From: CAWEFA01 sp963851385
GTDB lineage: Bacteria > Bacteroidota > Bacteroidia > Bacteroidales > DTGW01
Assembly (NCBI GenBank): GCA_963851385.1
Contig: CAWKPE010000012.1
Location: forward strand, 186,001-250,000
Reading direction: 5' to 3'
DNA: 64,000 nucleotides
Of this stretch, positions 38,087 to 46,776 are shown piece by piece (position 1 is the first letter of the stretch; every line of letters begins with the position of its first letter). The notes under the pieces were generated by a model. It saw only the letters and a program-made list of their open reading frames with translations, had not been told where the DNA came from and made no database searches. The translations under genes were made by a program, and so were the position numbers.

Positions 38087-40423
38087 TCATTTAAAAATTC
38101 TTATTCCATAATTTTTTTTATCATCATTACTTTTATATTCATTCAAATATTTATAAGAAGCCTGAACAGAATTCCATCCTGGTGACCAATAAAATGGAGT
38201 TAACTCTGAAGGAGGAATATCTTTACTGCCTTCCATTGAAAATGCAAGAGGTGAGTTTTCATCCTCTGGTGGTTTAGGCTCGCTAATATTTATATGGGAC
38301 ATCATAGAAGTGCGACCACTAAATCTTTTAGTCTGACGTGGAATTTTCATATTATCAATTTGGAAATCAGCATCAGGGGTAACCTCTTTTATTTTTTCTA
38401 AAATACTAAATTCAGAAGCAATTTCATTAAGCAAGTTATCGAAATTGATTTTTGCTGAATTGTTTTTTATTTTATAAATATTGCATAGCCATTTCCAGCT
38501 AGCTAAAATTTCGTCTTTATCAGGAAGAACTCTGAAATATCTTTGCATGCGACCTTCAGAATTAACAAGAGTACCTTCAGATTCTGCAAATGTTCCGGAA
38601 GCTAAAACCAAATCGGCTTTAATAGTTGTTTCTGAAAAAGTATGATCAAGCACGATTATGTTTTTACACTTTTTAAGAACAGATTCTACTTTTGATTTAT
38701 CAGTTCTTTGAAATAGATTATTTTCTAATACCAATAATGTATCAGCATTACCTTTTTCAATTGCATCAAAAGCTTGTTCCAGATTTTTATCAGATAATAT
38801 TCCTAATCCCAAGCTATTGCATTCAGGTACCACACAATAAAGTCCAACATTTTTATCAGTCTGTAATGATTTTGCCAGATTATATGAAGCATCAATCAGA
38901 TTTCGATTTTTTAATTGAGTACCAATTATTACTACAATGGATTTGCAGTCATTAATTATTTCAGCGATATTATTTGCAATTTGTTTTTCTTCCGGTAATA
39001 TTTCAATGTTCACAGATGAACCGGTTATTATTGAAGACAAAGCAATGCCAATACGGGAAATGCTTTCAACATTATTCCGGTAAGTAATTGTTGCAATGTC
39101 ATCAATTTTTGTCGGTTCAGGAGTTAATATTATTAATGGACCTTTAGCATTTCCAATTACATTCTGCACTCCTAAATTATGCCATTCAGGGATATTAAGT
39201 TTAGCGGAATTAGCCATTGGCTTGTTTTTCACCGACTGACGAACAGCCAATGCCAACCTTGGCGCTGTTTCCAAAATATCTTCACCTAAAATTATTACAG
39301 CTTCAGCATTTTCGATTTCTTTTAAACTGGAAATATGAATTTCATTTGATTGATAAATATGAAGAATTCCTTTTATCAATGAAGAATCGTTTTGATCAAT
39401 TCCCGCATAGAAGTTTTCTTTTCCAACCAATTTTTGCATTGCGTAGTTAGCTTCGATAGAAGCATTGGGAGAACCAATACCTATTGTTTTTCCAGAAGAA
39501 ATTATAGAAACCGCTTTTTGAATGGCTTTTTCACAATTCAAAACAATAGCATCCGAATTCCTGTCACTTTTGAACAAAGATTGTTTTATTCTTGTATCCG
39601 CATTGACAAAATCAAACCCAAATCTTCCTCGATCGCAAAGAAAATATCCGTTAACATCATGATTATAGCGATTTAATATTCTTCTGATTTCGCCATACCT
39701 CTCTCCTACTATGCTATTGCAACCCACAGCACATTGAGTACATATACTTGGAGCATTTGTCAAATCCCATTTGCGAGTATAATGTTGTTTTAATTTTTTA
39801 TCTGTAAAAACACCGGTTGGACAGACTTCAACAAGGTTCCCACTGAAAGGACTTTCTAATTTTCCATCTTCAAAACGACCGAAATACAAACGATTATGAA
39901 TGCCAAATACTCCAAAATCTTTACCTCCTGCATAATCTTTGTAGTAACGCAAACAACGGTAACATTGTATGCATCGGTTCATTTCATGATTAATATAAGG
40001 TCCAAGATTTTGATTCTTGAAAGTATTCTTTTTAAATTCAAAGCTTCGGTAATTGTGACCAGTCATTACAACCATATCCTGAAGATGACACTCTCCTCCC
40101 TCGTCACATATAGGACAATCGTGAGGATGATTGGTCATAAGACTTTCAATTACGGCCTCACGGAATTGTTTCACCTCTTCGTCAAAAGTTGAGATTAATA
40201 AGCCTTCCGTCAATGGTTCCATGCAACTCATTATTATACGTCCCTTAGTATCTTTGGCATCACGGAACTTTTTCACTGCGCATAAACGGCAGGCACCGAC
40301 TGAACCCATTGCAGGATGGAAACAAAAATGTGGTATATCGAATCCAAGAGATAAACATGTCTCCAGCAAGTTGCCCTGAGGTTCAACTTCATATTGTTTG
40401 CCGTTTATAGTAATTTTAATCAT
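38087..40423 (-). CDS. nuoG: NADH-quinone oxidoreductase subunit G
   Basis: Large iron-sulfur subunit of the NADH module, about 778 residues from the preferred start at 40423 (MIKITINGKQYEVEPQG); an ATG eight codons upstream overlaps the purine-rich ribosome site. Ligands for N1b (HFCFHPAMGSVGACRLCAVK plus MSCMEP), N5 (HPHDCPICDEGGECHLQDM) and N4 (CIQCYRCLRYY, VCPTGVF) are all there. The extra cluster N7 is also supported: CTQCAVGCNSIVG then YFLCDRGRFG. N7 occurs in E. coli and Thermus enzymes but is missing from many others. A molybdopterin-oxidoreductase-like domain without cofactor follows. Confidence 0.95.
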   Translation of the reverse strand: MIKITINGKQYEVEPQGNLLETCLSLGFDIPHFCFHPAMGSVGACRLCAVKKFRDAKDTKGRIIMSCMEPLTEGLLISTFDEEVKQFREAVIESLMTNHPHDCPICDEGGECHLQDMVVMTGHNYRSFEFKKNTFKNQNLGPYINHEMNRCIQCYRCLRYYKDYAGGKDFGVFGIHNRLYFGRFEDGKLESPFSGNLVEVCPTGVFTDKKLKQHYTRKWDLTNAPSICTQCAVGCNSIVGERYGEIRRILNRYNHDVNGYFLCDRGRFGFDFVNADTRIKQSLFKSDRNSDAIVLNCEKAIQKAVSIISSGKTIGIGSPNASIEANYAMQKLVGKENFYAGIDQNDSSLIKGILHIYQSNEIHISSLKEIENAEAVIILGEDILETAPRLALAVRQSVKNKPMANSAKLNIPEWHNLGVQNVIGNAKGPLIILTPEPTKIDDIATITYRNNVESISRIGIALSSIITGSSVNIEILPEEKQIANNIAEIINDCKSIVVIIGTQLKNRNLIDASYNLAKSLQTDKNVGLYCVVPECNSLGLGILSDKNLEQAFDAIEKGNADTLLVLENNLFQRTDKSKVESVLKKCKNIIVLDHTFSETTIKADLVLASGTFAESEGTLVNSEGRMQRYFRVLPDKDEILASWKWLCNIYKIKNNSAKINFDNLLNEIASEFSILEKIKEVTPDADFQIDNMKIPRQTKRFSGRTSMMSHINISEPKPPEDENSPLAFSMEGSKDIPPSELTPFYWSPGWNSVQASYKYLNEYKSNDDKKNYGIRIFK

Positions 40424-40457
40424 GTTTCTTCCTTTTTCCCCTCCCAAGAGATGTAGG

Positions 40458-41729
40458 TCATTTCCAGGGACATTTCTTATCAGTCAAGTGCTTATTAAAA
40501 TCATCAATAAAATATTTAAGTCCACTTTGTAATGGCTCCATTGCTCCGGGAGCGTGTGCACAAAATGTATTTCCCGGACCCAAATATTTTGTATGAAATT
40601 TTAGAATTTCAATATCTTTCTCTGTTCCCTTTCCAGATTCAATTTTTATAAGAATTTTTTCCACCCATGGAAGTCCGTCTCGGCAAGGAGTGCACCAACC
40701 ACATGATTCATTGGAAAAAAAACGGATAAGATTATGTATAAAAGCAACCGGACATATTTTATCGTCCAGAATAATCATGGTTCCGGTTCCCATGCGACTG
40801 CCTGCTTTTACTACAGAAGTAAAATCCATAGGAACATCTAAATGTTCCTCGATTAGAAAATCAGTAGATCCTCCACCTGGCAACAATCCTCTGAATAAAT
40901 AGCCATCTGCCATTCCGCCTGCATGAACTTCAAGAATTTCACGAACAGTAGTACCTAATGGTAGTTCCCATAGTCCCGGCTTTTTAACATGGCCGCTAAC
41001 TCCATATAATTTAGTTCCTCCTTCACCTGTCTTGCTTAGTGCTTTGTACCAAACTGGACCATTCTTGATAATGTGAGGGATATTACAAAATGTTTCAACA
41101 TTATTTACAATGGTAGGTTTTCCAAATAAACCGCTGATTTGTGGAAATGGAGGTTTGGTTCTCGGATTTCCACGTTTACCTTCAAGGGAATTTATTAAAG
41201 CAGTTTCTTCTCCACAAATATAGCGTCCAACTGAAGAATGAAGATATAAGTCGAAATTAAAACCTGTGTCTAATATATTTTTCCCAAGATATCCTGCTTC
41301 ATAAGCATCTATTAATGCCTTAGCTAAAATTTGTTGGGCTTTTTTATATGCCCATCGGACAAAAATAAAGCCTTTAGTTGCATTGATAGCTCTTGCAGTA
41401 ATAAGCATTCCTTCAATTAGCTGATGAGGATCACCTTCTAGGATATATCTGTCTTTGAATGTCCCTGGTTCCATTTCATCAGCATTACAAATTACGTAGT
41501 GTTGCTCTTTAGGGTTATCAAGGTTCAAGAAAGACCACTTCATTCCGGTATTGAATCCTGCACCGCCCCTTCCTAAAAGATTTGCATCCCTGACAGTTTG
41601 AGTTATCTGTTGAGGTGCAATCTCTTTTAAAGCTTTACGAGCTCCCTGATAACCTCCGGATTTTTCATAATCTTTCAGGCCGCAAGGAGTGCCATCGTTT
41701 TTTATATTATGAGTAAGCGGTCTTTCCAT
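40458..41729 (-). CDS. nuoF: NADH-quinone oxidoreductase subunit F
   Basis: FMN- and NADH-binding subunit with cluster N3, 423 residues. The NADH/FMN loop is GRGGAGFNTGMKWSF and the 4Fe-4S motif is ESCGWCTPCRDG with the fourth cysteine in NTFCAHAPGAMEPLQS. Many stretches (HYVICNADEMEPGTFKDR, VGRYICGEETALINSLEGKR) closely resemble E. coli NuoF as I remember it. Together with E and G it makes the full NADH dehydrogenase module, so NADH is the probable electron donor, unlike Bacteroidales complexes lacking EFG. Confidence 0.96.
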   Translation of the reverse strand: MERPLTHNIKNDGTPCGLKDYEKSGGYQGARKALKEIAPQQITQTVRDANLLGRGGAGFNTGMKWSFLNLDNPKEQHYVICNADEMEPGTFKDRYILEGDPHQLIEGMLITARAINATKGFIFVRWAYKKAQQILAKALIDAYEAGYLGKNILDTGFNFDLYLHSSVGRYICGEETALINSLEGKRGNPRTKPPFPQISGLFGKPTIVNNVETFCNIPHIIKNGPVWYKALSKTGEGGTKLYGVSGHVKKPGLWELPLGTTVREILEVHAGGMADGYLFRGLLPGGGSTDFLIEEHLDVPMDFTSVVKAGSRMGTGTMIILDDKICPVAFIHNLIRFFSNESCGWCTPCRDGLPWVEKILIKIESGKGTEKDIEILKFHTKYLGPGNTFCAHAPGAMEPLQSGLKYFIDDFNKHLTDKKCPWK

Positions 41730-41745
41730 TAAATGATAGCTTCAC

Positions 41746-42210
41746 TTATTTATATTTTTCTAAAATTTCATCTATTTTTTCAGGACTTACTTTATTATAA
41801 TGATCCTTGTTTATCATCATAGCAGGGGCATGATCACAATCCCCCAGACAAGAGTTTGGAAGTAAAGTAAACCTATTATCAGGAGTAGTTTCTCCAAATT
41901 TAATATTCAGCTTTTTTGAAATATGCTGATAAACGGATTCATATCCCATTATATAGCAAGAAATTGAATTGCAAACTAAAACAATATTACGGCCAACGAG
42001 TTTACGAAAGATCATGTTATAAAAAGTAGCTACTCCGTCGACTTCTTCAACAGGGATTTCGAGAAATGTTGCAATATCTTTGACACATTCATCGGAAACC
42101 CAGCCACGATGCTCTTGTACTATTTTTAATGCATCAATACAAGCACCGCTTTTTACAGGATAAAGTTTTATTTCCTGTTCTATTTCGTGTATTTCGTTTT
42201 CGGTAAGCAT
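41746..42210 (-). CDS. nuoE: NADH-quinone oxidoreductase subunit E
   Basis: Thioredoxin-fold subunit with the 2Fe-2S cluster N1a, 154 residues. The start is placed at ATG 42210 (MLTENEIHEIEQ); a TTG five codons upstream is also in frame. The four cysteines are in LVCNSISCYIMG and NSCLGDCDHAPAMM. The CNSISC spacing and the IMGYESVYQHISKKL segment look like the gammaproteobacterial type. It sits 16 bp before nuoF. Confidence 0.94.
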   Translation of the reverse strand: MLTENEIHEIEQEIKLYPVKSGACIDALKIVQEHRGWVSDECVKDIATFLEIPVEEVDGVATFYNMIFRKLVGRNIVLVCNSISCYIMGYESVYQHISKKLNIKFGETTPDNRFTLLPNSCLGDCDHAPAMMINKDHYNKVSPEKIDEILEKYK

Positions 42211-42289
42211 AGTTTTAGCCCTCAACCTAACACTCCCTGAGGGAGAGGAAAAAGAGTGTGTGGGATTAATATTAATAGTTTTTCATATT

Positions 42290-44035
42290 TTATCTGTCTA
42301 AATCAGCCAGTACAAAATCGACCGCACCCAATATTGCCAGCAAATCAGCAATGGTATATCCCTTACTAATATACGGAACCATCTGAATATGTGGGAAACT
42401 TGGAGTGCGGATACGTGATCTGTAAGCTGAAGTATCATTATCACTTATTAAATAGTATGCATTACTTCCTTTGGCTGCTTCAATTTGAAGCATTGCCTCT
42501 CCAGCAGGAATAACAGGGCCCCAGGAAACGCCAAGAAAATGTGTAATAAGTGTTTCAATATCCTTAAGTGTTTTTTCTATTAAAGGTGGCGTAGCAAGAG
42601 GATGATCAGATTTATAAGGACCTGCAGGCATCACATCAATGCATTGCTGAATTATCCTAACACTTTGGCGCATTTCTTCGACTCTTACCAATGCACGATC
42701 ATAACAATCTCCATTCTTTCCTATAGGAATATCAAATTCGAATTGTTCAAAACCACTGTAAGGACGTTTTTTGCGTAAGTCCCATTCAAAACCAGTTGCT
42801 CTGAGCCCCGGACCGGTAACTCCCCATTCGATTGCTTCATCGGTATTAAAAACACCAATTCCAATGGTTCGTGCTTTAATAATCCGGTTTTTCATAATCA
42901 CCTTATCCCATTCGTTGAGGCTTTTCAGAAAATGTTTCAGAAAATCCTGCATCATTGGCTTCCATCCTTCAGGCAAATCCTGTGCTACGCCACCTATACG
43001 AAACCAATTGGGATGCATACGTCCGCCTGTAATCGAAGAAATTATATCAAACGCCCGTTCACGATCATTGAAAGTATAAAACACAGGAGATATCTGTCCC
43101 AGATCTTGCGCGAATGTTCCATACCAAACTAAATGGCTTATAATACGGAACAATTCGGAAGTCATAATTCGGATTACTTTGGCGCGGTCAGGGATTGAAA
43201 TTCCTGCAATTTTTTCCAGAGTAAGCAAATAAGCAAAATTGTTCATTACACCGCTGGTATAATCAACCCGATCGGTATAAGGTATATATTTATGCCAGGT
43301 TTGGCGTTCACCCATTTTTTCAGCACCCCGGTGATGATATCCAATATCCGGGACTATGTCGCGAATTTCTTCGCCATCAAGCTGAAGTATAAGGCGCAGT
43401 AAACCATGTGTGCCAGGATGATGCGGACCTAAATTGAGAAACAAAAATTCGGCATCATCGCTTTCACTTTTCATTCCCCATTCTTCTGGTTTGAATGTCA
43501 ATGCGTCTTCTTCTATAGTTTGTTTTTCTTCCGGAAATTGGAATGGGCCCATTTCTGTAGCTCTTGCAGGATATTCTTTACGAAGGGGAAATCCTTGCCA
43601 GGTTGAAGGCATTAAAATACGTCTGAGATTTGGATGTCCGTTAAATGTAATACCGAACATATCGTAAACTTCTCTTTCATACCAATTGGCATTTGCCCAT
43701 AGTTCATTAATACTAGGAATTGAAGGATACTCATCTGTTAATGGAACTTTAACACGAATGTCCTGATTACGGCCAAATGAAGTTAGATGATAGACAACTG
43801 AAAAATCACACTTTATACTAATTGCAATATTCTTTCGGGTGCGTTCATCAACCGCAGAAAGATCGTACAACATCTTATAAGGTTTCCTAACTTCATTTTT
43901 TAAGAAAGTAAGGACATGCTTAATGTTATCTGATGAAGTCCAAATAGTAGGCATTTCATCGGCAGTAAGCTGTTGCTTTATTCTCCCGTCTCCAAATTTG
44001 ACGATTAAATCTTTTATTATATCGTAATCAGTCAT
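42290..44035 (-). CDS. nuoCD: fused NADH-quinone oxidoreductase subunits C and D
   Basis: A single frame of 581 residues joins NuoC (about residues 1-175, with ANWYEREVYDMFGITFNGHP and LRRILMPSTWQGFPLRKEYP) to NuoD (about 190-581, with LNLGPHHPGTHGLLR and GYHHRGAEKMGERQTWHKYI). NuoD lines the quinone pocket with its histidine/tyrosine region and ends RTPSFPHIQMVPYISKGYTI...VLADLDR. Fusion of C and D is the arrangement in E. coli; many other bacteria, including numerous Bacteroidota, keep them separate. The stretch GAEKMGERQ followed by YIPYTDR is also E. coli-like. Frame intact through the junction, so the fusion is not an artefact of a lost stop. Confidence 0.95.
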   Translation of the reverse strand: MTDYDIIKDLIVKFGDGRIKQQLTADEMPTIWTSSDNIKHVLTFLKNEVRKPYKMLYDLSAVDERTRKNIAISIKCDFSVVYHLTSFGRNQDIRVKVPLTDEYPSIPSINELWANANWYEREVYDMFGITFNGHPNLRRILMPSTWQGFPLRKEYPARATEMGPFQFPEEKQTIEEDALTFKPEEWGMKSESDDAEFLFLNLGPHHPGTHGLLRLILQLDGEEIRDIVPDIGYHHRGAEKMGERQTWHKYIPYTDRVDYTSGVMNNFAYLLTLEKIAGISIPDRAKVIRIMTSELFRIISHLVWYGTFAQDLGQISPVFYTFNDRERAFDIISSITGGRMHPNWFRIGGVAQDLPEGWKPMMQDFLKHFLKSLNEWDKVIMKNRIIKARTIGIGVFNTDEAIEWGVTGPGLRATGFEWDLRKKRPYSGFEQFEFDIPIGKNGDCYDRALVRVEEMRQSVRIIQQCIDVMPAGPYKSDHPLATPPLIEKTLKDIETLITHFLGVSWGPVIPAGEAMLQIEAAKGSNAYYLISDNDTSAYRSRIRTPSFPHIQMVPYISKGYTIADLLAILGAVDFVLADLDR

Positions 44036-44046
44036 ATATAGAAGCT

Positions 44047-44083
44047 TCTTCCCCTGGTTCTTTCTCCTATATAGAGGGGAAGA
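44047..44083. repeat. hairpin in the nuoB-nuoCD spacer
   Basis: TCTTCCCCT at 44047-44055 pairs perfectly with AGGGGAAGA at 44075-44083 (9 bp) around a 19-base loop. It fills most of the 71-bp spacer between nuoB and nuoCD. No T-run follows on the coding strand. The GGGGAAG wording recurs, less perfectly, in other spacers of the operon. Confidence 0.5.
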
Positions 44084-44106
44084 GTGATAATATTTAAAAT
44101 TTTATT

Positions 44107-44745
44107 TTATATCTCATCAGGTGATTTTAGCTTTGTAGCTGCCATACGCCTTTCATTCATTAAATCACGAATAGTTGGTTTTTCAGGCTTATGAACTCCC
44201 TGATCACCTAATGTCCAACTTAGCGGTCTGTTTTCTTTTCCTATTGATTCTTTCAGTAATAAAAGCCCATGAAGAAAAGATTCAGGTCTAGGTGGACAAC
44301 CGGGAATGTATAAGTCAACAGGCATTATTTTATCAATACCCTGAATTACGCTGTATATGTCATACATACCACCCGAATTGGCACATGAACCCATAGAGAT
44401 CACCCATTTAGGTTCCATAAGTTGATCATACAATCTTTTCAAGGTTGGTGCCATTTTGATAAAAGGAGTGCCTGCTACTATCATTAAATCTGCTTCACGA
44501 GGTGAATTACGAAGTACTTCAGCACCAAATCTTGCAATATCAAAACGGCTTGTCCATGCAGTTGCAAATTCTACAAAACAACAAGACAACCCAAAACCAA
44601 ACGGAAAAATTGAATTCTTTCTTCCCCATCCGATTAAATCATCAAGCGAACTAAGCAATACATTTTGCGTGATCGCCTGTTCCATAGATAACTTTGTGAA
44701 GTTACCTGAACCAATTCGTTGTGGCGGGTTAAAAGAGAATTTCAT
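44107..44745 (-). CDS. nuoB: NADH-quinone oxidoreductase subunit B
   Basis: Carries cluster N2, the last before quinone; 212 residues. Cluster ligands are seen in GFGLSCCFVEFATAW (tandem cysteines), VISMGSCANSGGMYD and DLYIPGCPPRPESFLHG. The C-terminal tail beyond about residue 175 is hydrophilic and typical in length for the E-type. Frame intact. Confidence 0.96.
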   Translation of the reverse strand: MKFSFNPPQRIGSGNFTKLSMEQAITQNVLLSSLDDLIGWGRKNSIFPFGFGLSCCFVEFATAWTSRFDIARFGAEVLRNSPREADLMIVAGTPFIKMAPTLKRLYDQLMEPKWVISMGSCANSGGMYDIYSVIQGIDKIMPVDLYIPGCPPRPESFLHGLLLLKESIGKENRPLSWTLGDQGVHKPEKPTIRDLMNERRMAATKLKSPDEI

Positions 44746-44863
44746 GTCTTGAAATATAGATAATAATATATTTAATTTTTAATATTAATTATTTTAAACA
44801 ACTTCTGGATTCCGGGTACTTGAAAATAAATAAAATTTCAATTCTCAATTATCCAGTATTTTT

Positions 44864-45295
44864 CTATTTCATACTATCTTCAGTTACTTTGTTCTCAGGC
44901 ATTGCTTTTAATATCTTTTTGCCATCAGGTCCGAAATTCAATGCGCCAATTTTCCACTCATAAATTAATACAACTATTAGCAAACCAACAAATACCAATA
45001 TTCCAAAATATCCTGGCCATCCAAGTTCTTTGTAAGCAATAGCATATGTGATTATGAAAGCAGCATCAAGATCAAAGATTACAAAAAACATGGCTACCAT
45101 ATAAAAATGAGCTGAATACCTAATATGGGCTTCTCCTATCAATGGCATTCCGGATTCAAACGGCTCATTGCGAAATCTTGCTTTATGGTGTTCTCCCAAA
45201 ATATGAGAGAAGCCTATCATAAATGCAACTATGCCTATTGCAGCAATTGCGTAGATTAGAAAAGCAAAAAAAGAAGATATTTGAAGCAAAACCAT
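44864..45295 (-). CDS. nuoA: NADH-quinone oxidoreductase subunit A
   Basis: Three-helix membrane subunit of 143 residues and first gene of the nuo operon. The family core ERNEPFESGMP-like segment reads RFRNEPFESGMPLIGEAHIR and is followed by YSAHFYMVAMFFVIFDLDAA, the classic NuoA pattern. The operon promoter should lie in the 286-bp spacer upstream; a near match to the -7 element (AAAATTTG) occurs about 50 bp before the start. Confidence 0.95.
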   Translation of the reverse strand: MVLLQISSFFAFLIYAIAAIGIVAFMIGFSHILGEHHKARFRNEPFESGMPLIGEAHIRYSAHFYMVAMFFVIFDLDAAFIITYAIAYKELGWPGYFGILVFVGLLIVVLIYEWKIGALNFGPDGKKILKAMPENKVTEDSMK

Positions 45296-45581
45296 TTTAT
45301 AATTTATAATTCATTACTATTTGAGCTAAAAATATTTCAAATTTTTATCGTGCGAAGATAATTAGAAATTTCTTTACTTAATACTTATGTTCTTTTAAGC
45401 TTTATTAAAAAATTGATTAATGGATTTCTAATAAAAAATATTTGGTGCAAAAATAATAATATCAGAATTTTATAGGAACTAGTCATTCAAATTTAAGCAA
45501 GTGTTGAAAAATGACTTTGAATATAAAAATTCTTTATCTTGGCTATTTATATTCTAAATTCGATATAATATTGCTATAATT

Positions 45582-45887
45582 ATGATTAAACACATAGTAA
45601 CCTGGAAACTTAAAAATTTTGCCGATGGAAAATCAAAAGCAGAAAATATTATAATGATGCAACAAATGCTGCTTTCGTTAAAAGATAAACTTTCCATGAT
45701 CAAGGAACTGGAAGTTGGGATTAATTTTCCTGAGGCAGATACTTCAAATTGGGATATAGTATTAATAAGTTCTTTCAAAACTATGGAAGATTTGAGCACC
45801 TACCAAGTACATCCTAAACATAAGAAAGTTTCAGAATTTATTGGAAAAATAAGAGAACTAAGGGCTTGTATTGATTATGAATATTAG
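45582..45887 (+). CDS. Dabb (stress-responsive A/B barrel) domain protein
   Basis: Cytoplasmic protein of 101 residues forming one ferredoxin-like A/B barrel: it starts MIKHIVTWKLKNFADGKSKA and has VGINFPEADTSNWDIVLISSF and TYQVHPKHKKVSEFIGKI, matching the Dabb family layout. Members form dimers; some are lyases, most are unknown. It is 3 bp before the CPBP-family gene on the same strand, so both may be co-expressed. Confidence 0.85.
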   Translation: MIKHIVTWKLKNFADGKSKAENIIMMQQMLLSLKDKLSMIKELEVGINFPEADTSNWDIVLISSFKTMEDLSTYQVHPKHKKVSEFIGKIRELRACIDYEY

Positions 45888-45890
45888 TAT

Positions 45891-46604
45891 ATGGTAAGAA
45901 TATCCTATTATAATACAGTTTTATCGGTCTCAATAGTTATACTGGCCTTTATTTCTTATTTTATTATTGGCCGGATTAAAACAATTGCAAAGTATTTAAA
46001 CAATAGGATGGGAGAGGAGGAAAAAGGTCAAATAAGGATTGTACTGTTTCAACGATTAACGGGGTTTTTATTTTTCGGGATTATACCTGCTATTGTTTAT
46101 ATGCTTTTTAAGAAATCTATTGTAGTTGAACATTGTCTAAGGATTCATTTTAATCTTTCTTCCCTGATATATATTGTTTCATTTGGAATAATTGCTGTTA
46201 TAATTAATTATTTTACTGCCCGTTCTCCGGAAAACCTATCCATTTACCCACAGATAAGAGCTAAAACATGGACAATATCACTATTGCTATTAAGTAGTTT
46301 GAGTTGGATGGTATATTTGTTTGCATATGAATTTTTATTCAGAGGAATTTTATTAATTACCTGTTTAGGTGAATTAAGCATTATTAATGCCGTTGCAATA
46401 AATGTAATTTTATATTCTTTGGTACATATTCCCAAAGGAATAAAGGAAATCATTGGAGCAATTCCGTTAGGTGTAATATTATGTTTACTGACGATACATT
46501 TTGGAACTATTTGGACTGCGTTTTGGATTCATTGCTGTCTGGCACTTTCAAATGAATGGTTTTCGTTAAAATATCATCCGGGCATGAATATTCATATAAA
46601 GTAA
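45891..46604 (+). CDS. CPBP-family intramembrane metalloprotease-like protein with altered active site
   Basis: Polytopic membrane protein of 237 residues with the C-terminal CAAX-protease/bacteriocin-processing fold. Motif 1 normally reads EExxxR; here it is AYEFLFRGI, so the first glutamate, the proposed general base, is tyrosine while the second is kept. Motif 2 histidine is in LYSLVHIPKG and motif 3 histidine in FWIHCCLALSNEW. It may therefore be inactive or work differently. Function in this cell is unknown; it follows the Dabb gene closely and is succeeded by a separate epimerase gene after 172 bp. Confidence 0.8.
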   Translation: MVRISYYNTVLSVSIVILAFISYFIIGRIKTIAKYLNNRMGEEEKGQIRIVLFQRLTGFLFFGIIPAIVYMLFKKSIVVEHCLRIHFNLSSLIYIVSFGIIAVIINYFTARSPENLSIYPQIRAKTWTISLLLLSSLSWMVYLFAYEFLFRGILLITCLGELSIINAVAINVILYSLVHIPKGIKEIIGAIPLGVILCLLTIHFGTIWTAFWIHCCLALSNEWFSLKYHPGMNIHIK

Positions 46605-46776
46605 TGGGTAATGGTATTAAAAAATTCCAAAAAACATATCACATATAAATTTCAATTTTTGAAATTCAAAATTCGCCAATACATTTGATTTTCGATTTTA
46701 TTTGTATTTTGAAGATAAGATTTTGGAGTTATCTTTATATAAAGTGAATAAAGATAAAAAGTACAATACGAAAATT

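Noticed and set aside
38692..40379. Several plus-strand open frames of 77-98 codons
   Set aside because: All are antisense to nuoG, whose full frame and cluster ligands are intact.
46648..46666. Hairpin AATTTCAA-TTT-TTGAAATT after the CPBP-family gene as a terminator
   Set aside because: Stem is almost entirely A/T and has no T-run; such dyads are expected by chance in this DNA.
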